A DNA stretch of 64,000 nucleotides from JAQBVV01 sp965249205 (GTDB lineage: Bacteria; Acidobacteriota; Vicinamibacteria; Vicinamibacterales; UBA2999): contig CBDFLL010000006.1 of the NCBI GenBank assembly GCA_965249205.1, forward strand, positions 248,001 to 312,000, read 5' to 3'. The notes below the pieces were generated by a model. The model ran no database searches and was not told the DNA's origin. It saw only the letters and a program-made list of their open reading frames with translations. Shown here piece by piece: positions 33,064 to 42,135 of the stretch. Numbering within the stretch: the stretch's first letter is position 1; each line of letters begins with the position of its first letter. The position numbers were made by a program, and so were the translations under genes.

Positions 33064-34425
33064 ATGATGAGACCCGTGGCGGCACCCAGTTCAGGGCTCA
33101 TTGTCGGCGTGTGGGCGGTGACCGTCCTCTACATCGGCCTCTTCTTCTGGTATCTGAACGCCACGATTATTCAGCAGCCGTTTGCGGACATGTACTCGTG
33201 GGTGCTGAGCTACCTCAGCTACCGCGCGGATGGCGGATGGTGGGACTACCTGTGGGCCCCACACAATGAACACCGGCCGGTCTTTCTTCGGCTTCTGACC
33301 GCGTTCGACATCGAGGTGTTCTCCGGCGTGTCGTACCCCTTCGCTGTCACAGCGGCGGTCGCGCACGTGGGTACGGCGTGGCTGCTGTGGCGCGAGTGCA
33401 GGACCGGCGTGGGCGGTACCCTCGGGCTGGTGCTCGGGTGTGTCGTTCTGATGCTCGTGCTCACGAGCGTGGCGGCCGTCCTCATTGCGATTCCGATCAT
33501 GAACATCTTCATTCACGGACTCGCCTTTGCGGTGCTGGCGATTGTCGTGTTCGAACGGATCGAGGGGGCGGAGGTTGTAGATAGGTACGCTGCGTTCAGG
33601 CGCCGGGCGACGGCGTTGCTCATTGCGTGCCTGGTGCCGTTCGCCGATGCTGTCGGGTGGGCGGCTTGGCCGATCCTGTTCTGGATCGCGTGGCGCGCGG
33701 GCGCGGGGCGGTGGTGGCTGTGGACGATTGTCGGAGTCGGCGCCGCGTTGCTGGCTGTGTATATGCGTGGACTGCCGCTGGCGCTCCCCGCCGCCTCGAC
33801 TGGCACGGGTCCGGAGATCGCGCTGGCTGACGAACTGGCCAGAAGAGCGAACTACCTGTTCGTGTACATGGGTCTGCCATGGACGCGTGCACCAGCGCTG
33901 CACGCGCCCGCGCGCCTTGTCGGCGCGTTGCTGTTGGTGACCGCCACTGGTGTCGTGGTGTGGCGAGGCCTCTATCGCGCCCCGTCCGGGCGGCTGGAGC
34001 GCATAGGACTCGCGCTGATGATGTTCTCGCTCGCATCGGGGATCCTCGCCACCATTGGGCGTGGGGACATGCCAGCGATCGGTGGCGTGCTCGTACCCGT
34101 CCGCTACTCCGTCCTGCTGATACCGCTCCACGTGGGGCTGGTGTTGGTCGCGGCCCCTTTTCTTGATCGTCTCTGGAGAAGCCGAACCCGATCGCTGGCG
34201 ATGTCGTGGTGTGTTGCTGGTGTGTGTGCCGGTCTGTTACTGCAGCAGGTGGTAGCTGGAGGAGCCGCCGTGTCGAACGCCGCGCGCATCCGTGCCACGG
34301 TCGAGCGATTTCAAGCCGGGCAGTCCGATGCCGGCATGGCGACCGTGATCGGCGAGGACCTGGAGAAGGCGCGACGGGAGCTGGCGGCGATGCGTGGTGC
34401 CGGTGTGTACGTGAGCGAGAGGTGA
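33064..34425 (+). CDS. Polytopic membrane protein, glycosyltransferase-like
   Basis: About 453 residues from ATG 33064 (TTG at 33055 possible). At least ten hydrophobic segments are visible (IVGVWAVTVLYIGLFFWYL, ALLIACLVPFADAVGWAAW). The first loop has QPFADMYSWVLSYLSYRADG and WAPHNEHRPVFLRLLTAFDI, resembling the acidic/His loops of GT-C enzymes. It ends with a soluble helical tail. It probably belongs with the preceding glycan genes, but there is a 136-bp gap and no defining motif. Confidence 0.6.
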   Translation: MMRPVAAPSSGLIVGVWAVTVLYIGLFFWYLNATIIQQPFADMYSWVLSYLSYRADGGWWDYLWAPHNEHRPVFLRLLTAFDIEVFSGVSYPFAVTAAVAHVGTAWLLWRECRTGVGGTLGLVLGCVVLMLVLTSVAAVLIAIPIMNIFIHGLAFAVLAIVVFERIEGAEVVDRYAAFRRRATALLIACLVPFADAVGWAAWPILFWIAWRAGAGRWWLWTIVGVGAALLAVYMRGLPLALPAASTGTGPEIALADELARRANYLFVYMGLPWTRAPALHAPARLVGALLLVTATGVVVWRGLYRAPSGRLERIGLALMMFSLASGILATIGRGDMPAIGGVLVPVRYSVLLIPLHVGLVLVAAPFLDRLWRSRTRSLAMSWCVAGVCAGLLLQQVVAGGAAVSNAARIRATVERFQAGQSDAGMATVIGEDLEKARRELAAMRGAGVYVSER

Positions 34426-34568
34426 CGCGCCCGGCGTCTGATCGACTGATACCATGGCCGGCGTTGCCTGGAACCGCTGGGGGGGTACACATGCCCCGGC
34501 GATCGGGACGCAGCTCTTGATGCCATCCACGACCCGCGGGTTCGCGCGATCTCACGGAGGCTGAACAG

Positions 34569-35441
34569 ATGCTCGCCAAGCTGCCGCTGAATCTGCGTCG
34601 CGTCATGAAGGCCGCCTTCGCCATCTTTCTCTTCCTCGTCCTCGTGGGTATGACCTATCAGAGCGTGGCGACCGCTGTTGAGCGTCGGGAGCTTGAGCGG
34701 CCGGGTCGCTTCGTCGACGTTGGCGGTCATCAGTTGCACATTCATTGCCTGGGCGAAGGCTCGCCGACGGTCGTGCTCGAGGCGGCGGCCGGCGGCATGT
34801 CCGCGGCCTGGGGCTGGGTGCAGCCAGACGTGGCAACCGTGACGCGGGTGTGTGCATACGATCGTGCCTGGCTCGGTTGGAGCGAAGGGGGAGACGAAGG
34901 CTATGTGCCGGCGCGCACACTCGAGGAACTGCACACGCTGCTCATCAACGCCAACGAGCAAGGACCGTTCGTGCTGGTGGGACACGAGCTTGGCGCCTCC
35001 GTCGTGCGCGACTTCGCGACCCGTTTTGACGGTGAGACGGCGGCGGTCGTGCTCGTACAGGAGACTGGAGCCCGTACAGGAGGCCTGTTCGTCCGCTCGT
35101 GGCCGTGGCTCGCGCGAGTTGGACTCCTTCGCGTCACGGGCGCACTGTCGAACCTGGCGGCTGAACTTCCTCGCGAATCGGGCGACGTTGTGCGCATCTT
35201 CCTGAATCGTCCCGATCATCTTGCGCGGGGAGCGCGCGAGGCGCTGAGCGCCGGTGAGGCAGAGGCTGAGAGTGCGTCGCGCGTCGTTGATCCCTCGATT
35301 CCCGTCACGACAGTGACCACGACCAGCCGAGGCCACCCCGCGATGCTGTCAACTCGAGAGCAGGCTGACCCGGTTACCCAGGCCGTTCGAGAGACTGTTG
35401 CTCGACTGCGTGATCAGGCGAACGGGCGTGCGACGCCGTGA
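34569..35441 (+). CDS. Alpha/beta-hydrolase-fold protein with substituted nucleophile
   Basis: 290 residues, start after GGAGG. N-terminal membrane anchor (AAFAIFLFLVLVGMTYQSVA). The fold is clear: VDVGGHQLHIHCLGEG, VVLEAAAGGMSAAWG, VCAYDRAWLGWSEGG and QGPFVLVGHELGASVVRDFA. The nucleophile elbow is GHELGA where G-H-S-x-G-G is expected, so Ser is Glu. A late histidine is present in SRGHPAML. It may be inactive, a haloalkane-type or lyase variant, or a binding protein. It is not evidently in an operon. Confidence 0.75.
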   Translation: MLAKLPLNLRRVMKAAFAIFLFLVLVGMTYQSVATAVERRELERPGRFVDVGGHQLHIHCLGEGSPTVVLEAAAGGMSAAWGWVQPDVATVTRVCAYDRAWLGWSEGGDEGYVPARTLEELHTLLINANEQGPFVLVGHELGASVVRDFATRFDGETAAVVLVQETGARTGGLFVRSWPWLARVGLLRVTGALSNLAAELPRESGDVVRIFLNRPDHLARGAREALSAGEAEAESASRVVDPSIPVTTVTTTSRGHPAMLSTREQADPVTQAVRETVARLRDQANGRATP

Positions 35442-35555
35442 CCTCAGACATGACGAGGCGTGGCATCCCGTGCGACGTACCCACCGAGCTGGAGAGGAGC
35501 CAAGCCTCCTGCGCGCAGGGCGGTGGGACGCGGATCAGATTGGCTAAATCTAAAT

Positions 35556-35702
35556 TAGCGCGGATTTCACTTGTACCCAGTACTCGGTCGTAGGTACTCC
35601 TGAGGGTGGGAGGGGACTGATGGCTGCGTACTCCCTGGATCTACCGGACGCGGGTACTGATTGCGATTTGTCCGGAGCTACGCGCGCATGAAATCCGCGC
35701 TA
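35556..35702. mobile_element. MITE-like element with TA flanks
   Basis: TAGCGCGGATTTCA (35556-35569) and TGAAATCCGCGCTA (35689-35702) are perfect inverted repeats enclosing 119 bp with no reading frame. Each end is bounded by TA, the target duplicated by IS630/Tc1-type elements. The right repeat supplies the stop codon of the MFS gene. No related transposase is in the window. Confidence 0.5.
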
Positions 35703-36935
35703 GGAGCCGGCGACCGAATCCAAGGGCGGCGTCGCGCGGAGCGAAAATCCCTGGTGTGACAGTGCCAGACCGACGGCTGCCAACCCGGCGGCAACCCATG
35801 CCCATTCCCTCAGCATCGCGCGCTCAATCAGGAGGCCTGCCACGATGGGCGCCACGATTGACGCCAGCGACATCAGCGACTGCGTGAGGCCAAGAACCAC
35901 GCCCTGTTCCCGCCGGTCGGCCTGTTGTGAGATCAAACTGGTGAGGGCTGGTCGAATCACGCCGTTGCCGAAGGAGGCCAGGAGTCCCATCCAGAGCAGG
36001 GCCGCGATCGAAGACGCGAGACCGAGGCCGAAATAGCCGATCACAAGTGTGACGAAACCGGCGGCCACCAGCGCTGCCTCGCCAAACCGCGCGACGAGGC
36101 GTCCAATCAGTCCACCCTGCAGGATGATTGTCAGAAACCCCACGTAGCCGAAGACGTACCCGATCTCGCGCGGCCCGAACGGCTGGCCATCGTAGGTGAA
36201 TCGTCGCTCGGCGAAGAGCGCGAATCCTGAGATGAACATCGAGAACGACGTGATGAAGAACAGAAACTGCATCAGCTGTCGGCTCAGGCCCGGGCGGGTG
36301 AAGTAGTTCGCGTACGTGCGCCAATGCATCGCGGCCCGGCGATCGTCGAACGCGTGTGCCGACTGACGGCCTCCCTTCAGAAGCGCGGCCGTGCAGAGGA
36401 CGCTGGCGGCCGACATGCATGCCGCAAGGTAGATCGGTGCTGTCAGGCTGTAACGCCCGGCCAGGTAGCCGGTGAGCGTCGGGCCGATGAAGAAACCGAC
36501 GCCAAACGCGATCCCGATGAGCCCAAATGACTTCGCGCGATCGGCGGGCTCGGTGTGGTCCGAGATGTATGCCTGTGCCAGCGAGAGATTGCCAGCGGTT
36601 GCGCCGTCGAGCACGCGCGCGACATAGAGCACCCACAGCGTCTGTGCGCGCGCCATCAGGACAAATCCGATGAACGTGCCGACCTGGCTGATCAGCAGCA
36701 GCGGCTTGCGACCAAAGCGGTCAGATAGCTGTCCGATGATCGGCCCGGACACAAGCTGGAAGGCCGCGTACACCGAAATGAGCATCGTCGCCTGCAAAGG
36801 GCTTGCGCTCAGCGTCTCGGCGTAGATGGTGAGCAACGGGATCACGAGCGTCAGGCCGAACACGTCGACGAGCACGATAAGAAAAACGGGAAGCAATGAC
36901 ACTCGCTGAGGCATGTTCTGCTGGCTGGCGGTCAT
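35700..36935 (-). CDS. MFS transporter, TetA/Bcr-like drug exporter
   Basis: 411 residues, twelve hydrophobic segments. Motif A (GQLSDRFGRKPLLL) lies between helices 2 and 3, and VARVLDGATAGNLSLAQAYI with ISDHTEPADRAKSFGLIG matches the TetA branch of drug:proton antiporters. Probable multidrug or metabolite efflux. The stop codon lies inside a MITE-like repeat, so the extreme C-terminus (PPLDSVAGS) may have been altered. It lies 38 bp downstream of the HipA-like gene on the same strand. Confidence 0.85.
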   Translation of the reverse strand: MTASQQNMPQRVSLLPVFLIVLVDVFGLTLVIPLLTIYAETLSASPLQATMLISVYAAFQLVSGPIIGQLSDRFGRKPLLLISQVGTFIGFVLMARAQTLWVLYVARVLDGATAGNLSLAQAYISDHTEPADRAKSFGLIGIAFGVGFFIGPTLTGYLAGRYSLTAPIYLAACMSAASVLCTAALLKGGRQSAHAFDDRRAAMHWRTYANYFTRPGLSRQLMQFLFFITSFSMFISGFALFAERRFTYDGQPFGPREIGYVFGYVGFLTIILQGGLIGRLVARFGEAALVAAGFVTLVIGYFGLGLASSIAALLWMGLLASFGNGVIRPALTSLISQQADRREQGVVLGLTQSLMSLASIVAPIVAGLLIERAMLREWAWVAAGLAAVGLALSHQGFSLRATPPLDSVAGS

Positions 36936-36973
36936 TCGAACGAGATTATCCCGTAAAAGACGGCGACCGGACT

Positions 36974-38236
36974 TCAGTCCGCGAGCGCCCTGGCGTTGGC
37001 GGCAGAAGAAGACCGAATGTCATCGGACAGCCGCCCATCATCGCTTGCCCGCTGCCATAACTCGCGCGCCGCCATGCGCGCGTCATGCCACACGTCCAGC
37101 GTGTCGGCAGTCGCATGCGGCAACGCAAAGATTCGAGGGAGCACTTGGCCATCCGCCGAGGGTGCGTACAGCATCGACACCTGATCGAACGCCGGCGCAA
37201 GGCGCAGACCGGAGCCCTCAGTGAAGAAGACGATGTTGTGCTGATGCCGATCGGTATTCGCGATGAGCGCACCGAACGCATCAAGCCACCGAAGGCGACG
37301 AGTATCTTCATGAGTGAGACGCCCAGCGTCTCTCAGTCGCACGGCCGCCCGAGCCCACGAGTCGGCGGGATCTTCGTGAACCGCCGCCAGACTCAATACG
37401 GCAACGCGGCCGCGCGCGCCCACGCGATCGAATCGTTCGCTTTCAAGAAAACGGTGCGAAGGGGTCTCGACAATGTTCGTACGCGCGGCGGATATGCCGC
37501 GTGAAGACACCACGGTCAGCGCTAACGCTTCAAGCACGAGCAGATCACACCAGCGCCTGGCTACCACATCGCCTACACTTCCGCGCGCTGCGAACTTCAC
37601 GAGCATGTGCCGTCCATCAACGAGAATCCCAAACTTGGGCCGCTCGCCACCTGCGGAAGATCCGGGAGGATGTCCTGCGATCGTTGCTTTTGCCAGTGCT
37701 GCGTAGTTATCACGCGTCTTGGCAACAATCTCGAGTGCTTGCCAGCGGGCGAACGATTCATCACCAACAAGAAGGTTGCCAGGGAGGTCCTCGCCACGTC
37801 GCGACATCGCGATCAGAACGTGGTGATCAGACCAATCAGCCAGGCGCGCCGGCAAGCGGAGGTGGGCGTGAATCGCACCAAAGTGTCGTCCCAGGAACCC
37901 CGATGGGCGCGCATCCGTGAGTTCTATCGGAAGCCCGTTCGATACCGTGCCCGCAGGCATGCACACCGTCTGACGCGCGACCAGTGTGAGGAGCTCGCCC
38001 TCCGATCGGGCAGTGCCGTCTTCAGTCACTCGAACCAGCGGAAAACGCGAAGCGCCAAGGGTCGGCCACGATTGACGCAACCCGTACCGGGTGGCGCGGC
38101 CTCGACCGATTCGGATGACGTCGGGCCCCGCCTCCCGTAATCCTCGCATCAGGGTGGCCGGCGAAACACCCAGTCTCTGCCGAAGGTCAGCCGAGTGGAG
38201 CACCCCGCCGCTCAGCTCGGTCAGCGCGGCATTCAT
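36974..38236 (-). CDS. yjjJ: HipA-family serine/threonine kinase, YjjJ type
   Basis: 420 residues. Positions 1-75 carry a built-in DNA-binding region (LHSADLRQRLGVSPATLMRG, GRGRATRYGL) in place of a separate HipB. The kinase core shows GERPKFGILVDGRHMLVKF (ATP-binding loop/Lys), LDAFGALIANTDRHQHNIVF (catalytic DRH..N) and LAPAFDQVSMLYAP (metal-binding Asp). YjjJ-type HipA proteins phosphorylate cellular targets and slow growth; target unknown here. The upstream region is strikingly AT-rich and probably contains its operator. Confidence 0.82.
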   Translation of the reverse strand: MNAALTELSGGVLHSADLRQRLGVSPATLMRGLREAGPDVIRIGRGRATRYGLRQSWPTLGASRFPLVRVTEDGTARSEGELLTLVARQTVCMPAGTVSNGLPIELTDARPSGFLGRHFGAIHAHLRLPARLADWSDHHVLIAMSRRGEDLPGNLLVGDESFARWQALEIVAKTRDNYAALAKATIAGHPPGSSAGGERPKFGILVDGRHMLVKFAARGSVGDVVARRWCDLLVLEALALTVVSSRGISAARTNIVETPSHRFLESERFDRVGARGRVAVLSLAAVHEDPADSWARAAVRLRDAGRLTHEDTRRLRWLDAFGALIANTDRHQHNIVFFTEGSGLRLAPAFDQVSMLYAPSADGQVLPRIFALPHATADTLDVWHDARMAARELWQRASDDGRLSDDIRSSSAANARALAD

Positions 38237-38340
38237 AGTGAAATGATTATATATCTAATAAATATGACACTATATCTTTATTCAATAAGGTTATATTCTA
38301 TTTATGGAGACTATATGAAATCATACATGAAATGATATAA
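38237..38340 (-). promoter_or_regulatory. AT-rich promoter/operator island before the HipA gene
   Basis: About 100 bp with very low GC within GC-rich DNA. It contains repeated GAAATGAT (38239 region and 38329 region), GAAATCAT between, and several TATA-like hexamers (TATATA, TATAAT-like). The repeats are plausible binding sites for the HTH of the YjjJ-type protein, giving autoregulation. The sequence may also have been acquired with the gene. Confidence 0.5.
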
Positions 38341-38400
38341 GCGACTGAATTCTCTGGCTCCAGGAACGAAGCGTCCGAGTGTCTGACTGCCACGGCAGCT

Positions 38401-38997
38401 TCACATCATGACCGGCAGAATCGAGAGCACCAGCAAAAGGGCCATGCCGACGTTGAAGACACGCCGCGTCTGCGGTGACTCCTGAAGGAACCGGCTGAGG
38501 CCCACGCCGAACCCTGTCCACGCCGTCGTGGAGCCGATGGTGACCAGTACAGAGATTGCCAGGATGACCGCCAGCTCGCTCGACACACGGCCACCCACGG
38601 TCGTGAAGGTGGTGATGGCTCCGATCGCGAAGACCCAGCCCTTGATGTTGACCCACTGAAAGAGGGTGGCCTCGACGAAGGTCAGGGGGCGGCCTGGTGT
38701 GGTGCCGGGTGTACCGGGGCCGGTCGTGGCGATGCGCCACGCCAGATACATCAGGAACGCGGCGCCAACGAACTTCATGACCGCGTGCACCTCGGGATGG
38801 CGCTGAAACGCCGCGCCTAGACCCAGGCCCACTGCCAAGACGACGAGCGGGAATCCGCACACGATGCCCAGGAGATGGGGCAGCGTGCGGCGAAAACCGA
38901 AATTCGCGCCCGATGCCGCGAGCATCAGGTTGTTGGGCCCGGGTGTGAACCCGGCCACGACGGCAAACGGCAAGAAGGCGGCGGCAAGCGTGAGCAC
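38401..38997 (-). CDS. LysE/RhtB-family amino-acid exporter
   Basis: 198 residues from GTG 38997; a longer frame upstream overlaps the preceding gene and is not expected. The family signature AGFTPGPNNLMLAASGANFG follows the first helix, with five to six hydrophobic segments and QWVNIKGWVFAIGAI (WxNPK-like region). It exports amino acids or related small molecules. The start is 8 bp from the stop of the upstream peptidase-like gene, so the two may be co-transcribed. Confidence 0.85.
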   Translation of the reverse strand: MLTLAAAFLPFAVVAGFTPGPNNLMLAASGANFGFRRTLPHLLGIVCGFPLVVLAVGLGLGAAFQRHPEVHAVMKFVGAAFLMYLAWRIATTGPGTPGTTPGRPLTFVEATLFQWVNIKGWVFAIGAITTFTTVGGRVSSELAVILAISVLVTIGSTTAWTGFGVGLSRFLQESPQTRRVFNVGMALLLVLSILPVMM

Positions 38998-39004
38998 GGC
39001 AGAA

Positions 39005-40045
39005 TCACCGGCCTCGGAACCGGGGGACTCCGACGTTGGCCGATGACGTTCGGCTCCGTAGTGCCTGCGTGGCATCGACCAGTTCGGCCGCCGAGTGCGG
39101 TCCGGTGGCCAGCACACGCCGGAACGCGGCGACGGTTGCGTGTACATCACGATCCAGAGACTCGTACAGCTCAAACCAGACCGGGAAGTGACGGGTGTAC
39201 GTGCTGTCGAACGCGAGTCCCGCGTTGTTCATGACAGCAGGACATGTGTTGAATGACACGGCGGGCTCAGACGCGTTGCACTCGCGATCGAAGTCGGCAT
39301 AGAGCGCGGCCTTCCGGGCAAGTGCGTCGTCGCGGGTGAGGTCGCCGGCGTCATACGCGTCGTAGATATCGCTCAGTCGCCGGAAGTAGGCGTTGACGAT
39401 GTGCGACTTGAGCAGGAATCGATCGACCTCGCGGTCGAGGTGCTGAAACAACTCCGACTCCTCGCCGTACGTATCTCCAGCGAAATCGCGAGCCGTGACG
39501 AATCCAACAAGCGTGGCGGCGGCTTCGGTGACCTCGAAGGACGCCTGTGCCGTTTCCGGCTGGTTGTGGAAATCTTCATGCGGCACCACGACCAACGTGC
39601 GCTCTAGGGCGGCGCTGGCCAGCGCGGGAGAGACGGGACTCGACCCACTGGCGACGGCCTCTATCGGGTAGAAGAAGAGGTCGTATGCCGTCTCGTCCAC
39701 CGGACAGCTCGGCTCGTCCGGCTCGACCAACCGCAACGCTTCGTAGGACGCCGGCAACTCGAGCTTGCCGGTAAAGTAGCAGCGATAGACGGCGTCCTGG
39801 GCATCGGAGAAGCGCTGGAAGTTGCCCGTGCGACCGATCCCGAGGCTCTCGCCGAAGGCCTGGAGCTCGGCGATGACCGCCTGTCGCGTAAACGGAGGCT
39901 CGACGGTGGGTGCCGATCGCGCGCCGCCGCAGCCGACGACGGTCGCGCTGACGGTAAGGAGAGCGATGGCGCCGGTCGGGAACACTGTCCGTCGTCGGCG
40001 CTCTCGTCGAGGACACGGTACGGATGTGCGCGCGGTGGAGGGCAT
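39005..40045 (-). CDS. Putative zinc aminopeptidase-like lipoprotein
   Basis: About 346 residues from ATG 40045, which gives a signal (TGAIALLTVSATVVGC, lipobox). LVVVPHEDFHNQPETAQASF contains HEDFH, an HExxH-type zinc motif, and ASFEVTEAAATLVGF supplies the downstream Glu. The remaining helical region (LLKSHIVNAYFRRLSDIYDA) and STYTRHFPVWFELYESL fit predicted aminopeptidases of the COG4324 type. Periplasmic, lipid-anchored. An upstream in-frame extension to 40213 overlaps the divergent gene and is unlikely. Confidence 0.6.
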   Translation of the reverse strand: MPSTARTSVPCPRRERRRRTVFPTGAIALLTVSATVVGCGGARSAPTVEPPFTRQAVIAELQAFGESLGIGRTGNFQRFSDAQDAVYRCYFTGKLELPASYEALRLVEPDEPSCPVDETAYDLFFYPIEAVASGSSPVSPALASAALERTLVVVPHEDFHNQPETAQASFEVTEAAATLVGFVTARDFAGDTYGEESELFQHLDREVDRFLLKSHIVNAYFRRLSDIYDAYDAGDLTRDDALARKAALYADFDRECNASEPAVSFNTCPAVMNNAGLAFDSTYTRHFPVWFELYESLDRDVHATVAAFRRVLATGPHSAAELVDATQALRSRTSSANVGVPRFRGR

Positions 40046-40137
40046 GAGCGGTGGCCTCATTCTACCCGTCGGTCGGATGCGACACTGACCGATGCCGACG
40101 GACTTCCACCACGGGCTGCTAGGATCGTCGAGGCAAT

Positions 40138-40947
40138 GTGACAGAACGTGATGAAACAAAGCAGGAGTTTGGGCGCGCGCTTCACCGGCTGCGACAGTTA
40201 CCGCAGGCGGCACGTGTCCGGGTGCAAAGTAGTTTTTCGCAGACGCTGCTGGATGAGACGTTCGAGATAGACACGCCGCGCGGTCCGCTCAAATTCGTGC
40301 TCCTCGGCCGAGGCGCGGGGATTCGCGCGATGTCCGCGCTGACAAAACAGCCGGCGACCATCCAGTGGATCGAGTCGTTTCGTCCAGACAGCGTGTTCTG
40401 GGACGTTGGCGCGAACGTCGGCGTGTATGCGCTGTATGCGGCACTTCGCGGCGACGGGAAGGTTGTCGCGTTTGAGCCGGCTGCGATCAACTATTTCCTG
40501 TTGGCGGCAAATTGTGAAGCCAACGGCTTGGATGCCGGAGTGGACTGCCTGCTGGTCGGTCTGGGCAGTGAGAAGTCCATCGGGCACATGGCGGTCTCCC
40601 AATTTGTTCCTGCCGAGTCCTTCAGGTTCCGTGGAACCGCACCCCCGAGGCACGCCGCCCAGCAAGCCGCGCTCCTGCTGTCGATGGATCAGTTTGTTGA
40701 GGAATACGCCGCTGCGTGTCCGAACTACATCAAGATCGACGTGCCTGGCCTGACAGAAGCGATCATCGTGGGCGGTGCTCGCCTCCTCAGGCGACCGGAG
40801 GTTCGTGAGTTACACATCGAGATGAGAGAGCACTCGGCCGTCGGGCAACGAATCGTAGGAATGTTGAATCAGGCTGGATTCGACGTCGTGAGCCGGCCGG
40901 CGCACGGTGCAGCCACCGACCTGACGTTTGCCAGGCCAGGCTCGTAG
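40138..40947 (+). CDS. FkbM-family SAM-dependent methyltransferase
   Basis: 269 residues from GTG 40138. The SAM motif VFWDVGANVGVYALYAA is followed by KVVAFEPAAINYFLLAANCE and YIKIDVPGLTEAIIVGG, the FkbM pattern (the usual DVEG is DVPG). C-terminal LRRPEVRELHIEMREHSAVG is also conserved. FkbM enzymes O-methylate sugars or polyketides; with surface-glycan genes a few kb away, a glycan role is plausible but unproven. Divergent from the peptidase-like gene. Confidence 0.82.
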   Translation: MTERDETKQEFGRALHRLRQLPQAARVRVQSSFSQTLLDETFEIDTPRGPLKFVLLGRGAGIRAMSALTKQPATIQWIESFRPDSVFWDVGANVGVYALYAALRGDGKVVAFEPAAINYFLLAANCEANGLDAGVDCLLVGLGSEKSIGHMAVSQFVPAESFRFRGTAPPRHAAQQAALLLSMDQFVEEYAAACPNYIKIDVPGLTEAIIVGGARLLRRPEVRELHIEMREHSAVGQRIVGMLNQAGFDVVSRPAHGAATDLTFARPGS

Positions 40948-41064
40948 CCGGTGGAGGCGCCGGGCAGCGAACGTTGCCGTGTGTCAAACACCCGTGACGG
41001 TTTCCGTTCCGGTCGATGTGGTGTCTTGTGCTACCGTCAAGCCGACCGCTTTCAGGGCACCAAT

Positions 41065-42087
41065 ATGAGAATGCCAGTTCTGTTCTTCATCGCTGCGCTC
41101 GTCGGGCTGTGTGCTCCGGCGAGTTCGTACGCGCAGCAGGTGGGCGTCGACCGGCTGGCGCCCGACCTGTTCGACGTGGTGCCGCCCTCCGCACTTGTGA
41201 GGGGCGAGCCCGGCCGGATGCGCCTTCAGGCACCGGAGTGCCGGACCTTGCCGTCAGACGAGACGCGGCGCCGCATCGTCGATGTCGCTGTGCAGGAGTG
41301 GGCGTTCTTCGGATTCCGGATCGCGGATCAGACCGTGACCAGCCCCGGGAGGAGGCGGCGCGGTCCGCGGCTCGGCGCGACGGAAGCCGCGCGTGTTGCG
41401 GCCTCGATCGCCGGCTACTGGGCAGTCACGCCAGAGGGCGCCTGGATCGTTGAACGGCAGAACGACGCGTGGAACGGATCGCGGGGTATCGGTGCGCGAT
41501 GGAACGCGCCCTGGTCGGCGGCGTTCGTGTCGTGGGTGATGTGTGAAGCGGGACTCAGCGGTTCAAGCCAGTTCCACCGTGCCGTGGCCCACCATACCTA
41601 CATCGATCAAGCCATTCGCGCGCGCGATGGACGTGCGCCGCAGGCTGCGTTCACCGCGTACGACGCCGGAGAAACGGCGATAGAGCCGGGCGATCTGGTC
41701 TGCAGTTCGCGCCGTCCCGTTTATCGCACGCTGGCTGAACGCCGCGGCCAGATGGGCGTTGGTGCGCGAAGCCACTGCGACGTCGTGGTCAGCGTGGACG
41801 AGGCGGGCGAACGGATCCTCGCGATCGGGGGCAATGTTCGAGGGACGGTCACGCTGAAATTGTTCGCTGCCGTCCGCAAGGCTGGGGAGCCGCTTCGGGT
41901 GGCAGGCGCGCGCGAGACTCGGCCGATGTTTGCCCATTTGAAGCTGCGCGCCGCGTCGATCGACGCCAACGCGCTGGACACCAGCCCGACCCTCAGAGCG
42001 TTCGGGTGTCCGACTGGGCTCACCGCGGCGCCACGAGCCGTCGCGGCGAACCTGGCGGTCGCCGGTATCAGCGCTGACCGGTGTTGA
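41065..42087 (+). CDS. DUF2272 domain secreted protein
   Basis: About 340 residues from ATG 41065 with a signal peptide (MRMPVLFFIAALVGLCAPAS, cut near YAQQ). The DUF2272 core is visible: VDVAVQEWAFFGFRIADQ, ARWNAPWSAAFVSWVMCEAG (the NlpC/CHAP-like Cys is replaced by Ser in WSAAFVSW), HTYIDQAIR, IEPGDLVCSSR and HCDVVVSVD. This group is distantly related to NlpC/P60 hydrolases and is of unknown activity. Confidence 0.78.
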   Translation: MRMPVLFFIAALVGLCAPASSYAQQVGVDRLAPDLFDVVPPSALVRGEPGRMRLQAPECRTLPSDETRRRIVDVAVQEWAFFGFRIADQTVTSPGRRRRGPRLGATEAARVAASIAGYWAVTPEGAWIVERQNDAWNGSRGIGARWNAPWSAAFVSWVMCEAGLSGSSQFHRAVAHHTYIDQAIRARDGRAPQAAFTAYDAGETAIEPGDLVCSSRRPVYRTLAERRGQMGVGARSHCDVVVSVDEAGERILAIGGNVRGTVTLKLFAAVRKAGEPLRVAGARETRPMFAHLKLRAASIDANALDTSPTLRAFGCPTGLTAAPRAVAANLAVAGISADRC

Positions 42088-42135
42088 GGGTCGTCCCGCT
42101 CCGCTTCTGAGCTAGCGCATCGCACACCGGTGACG

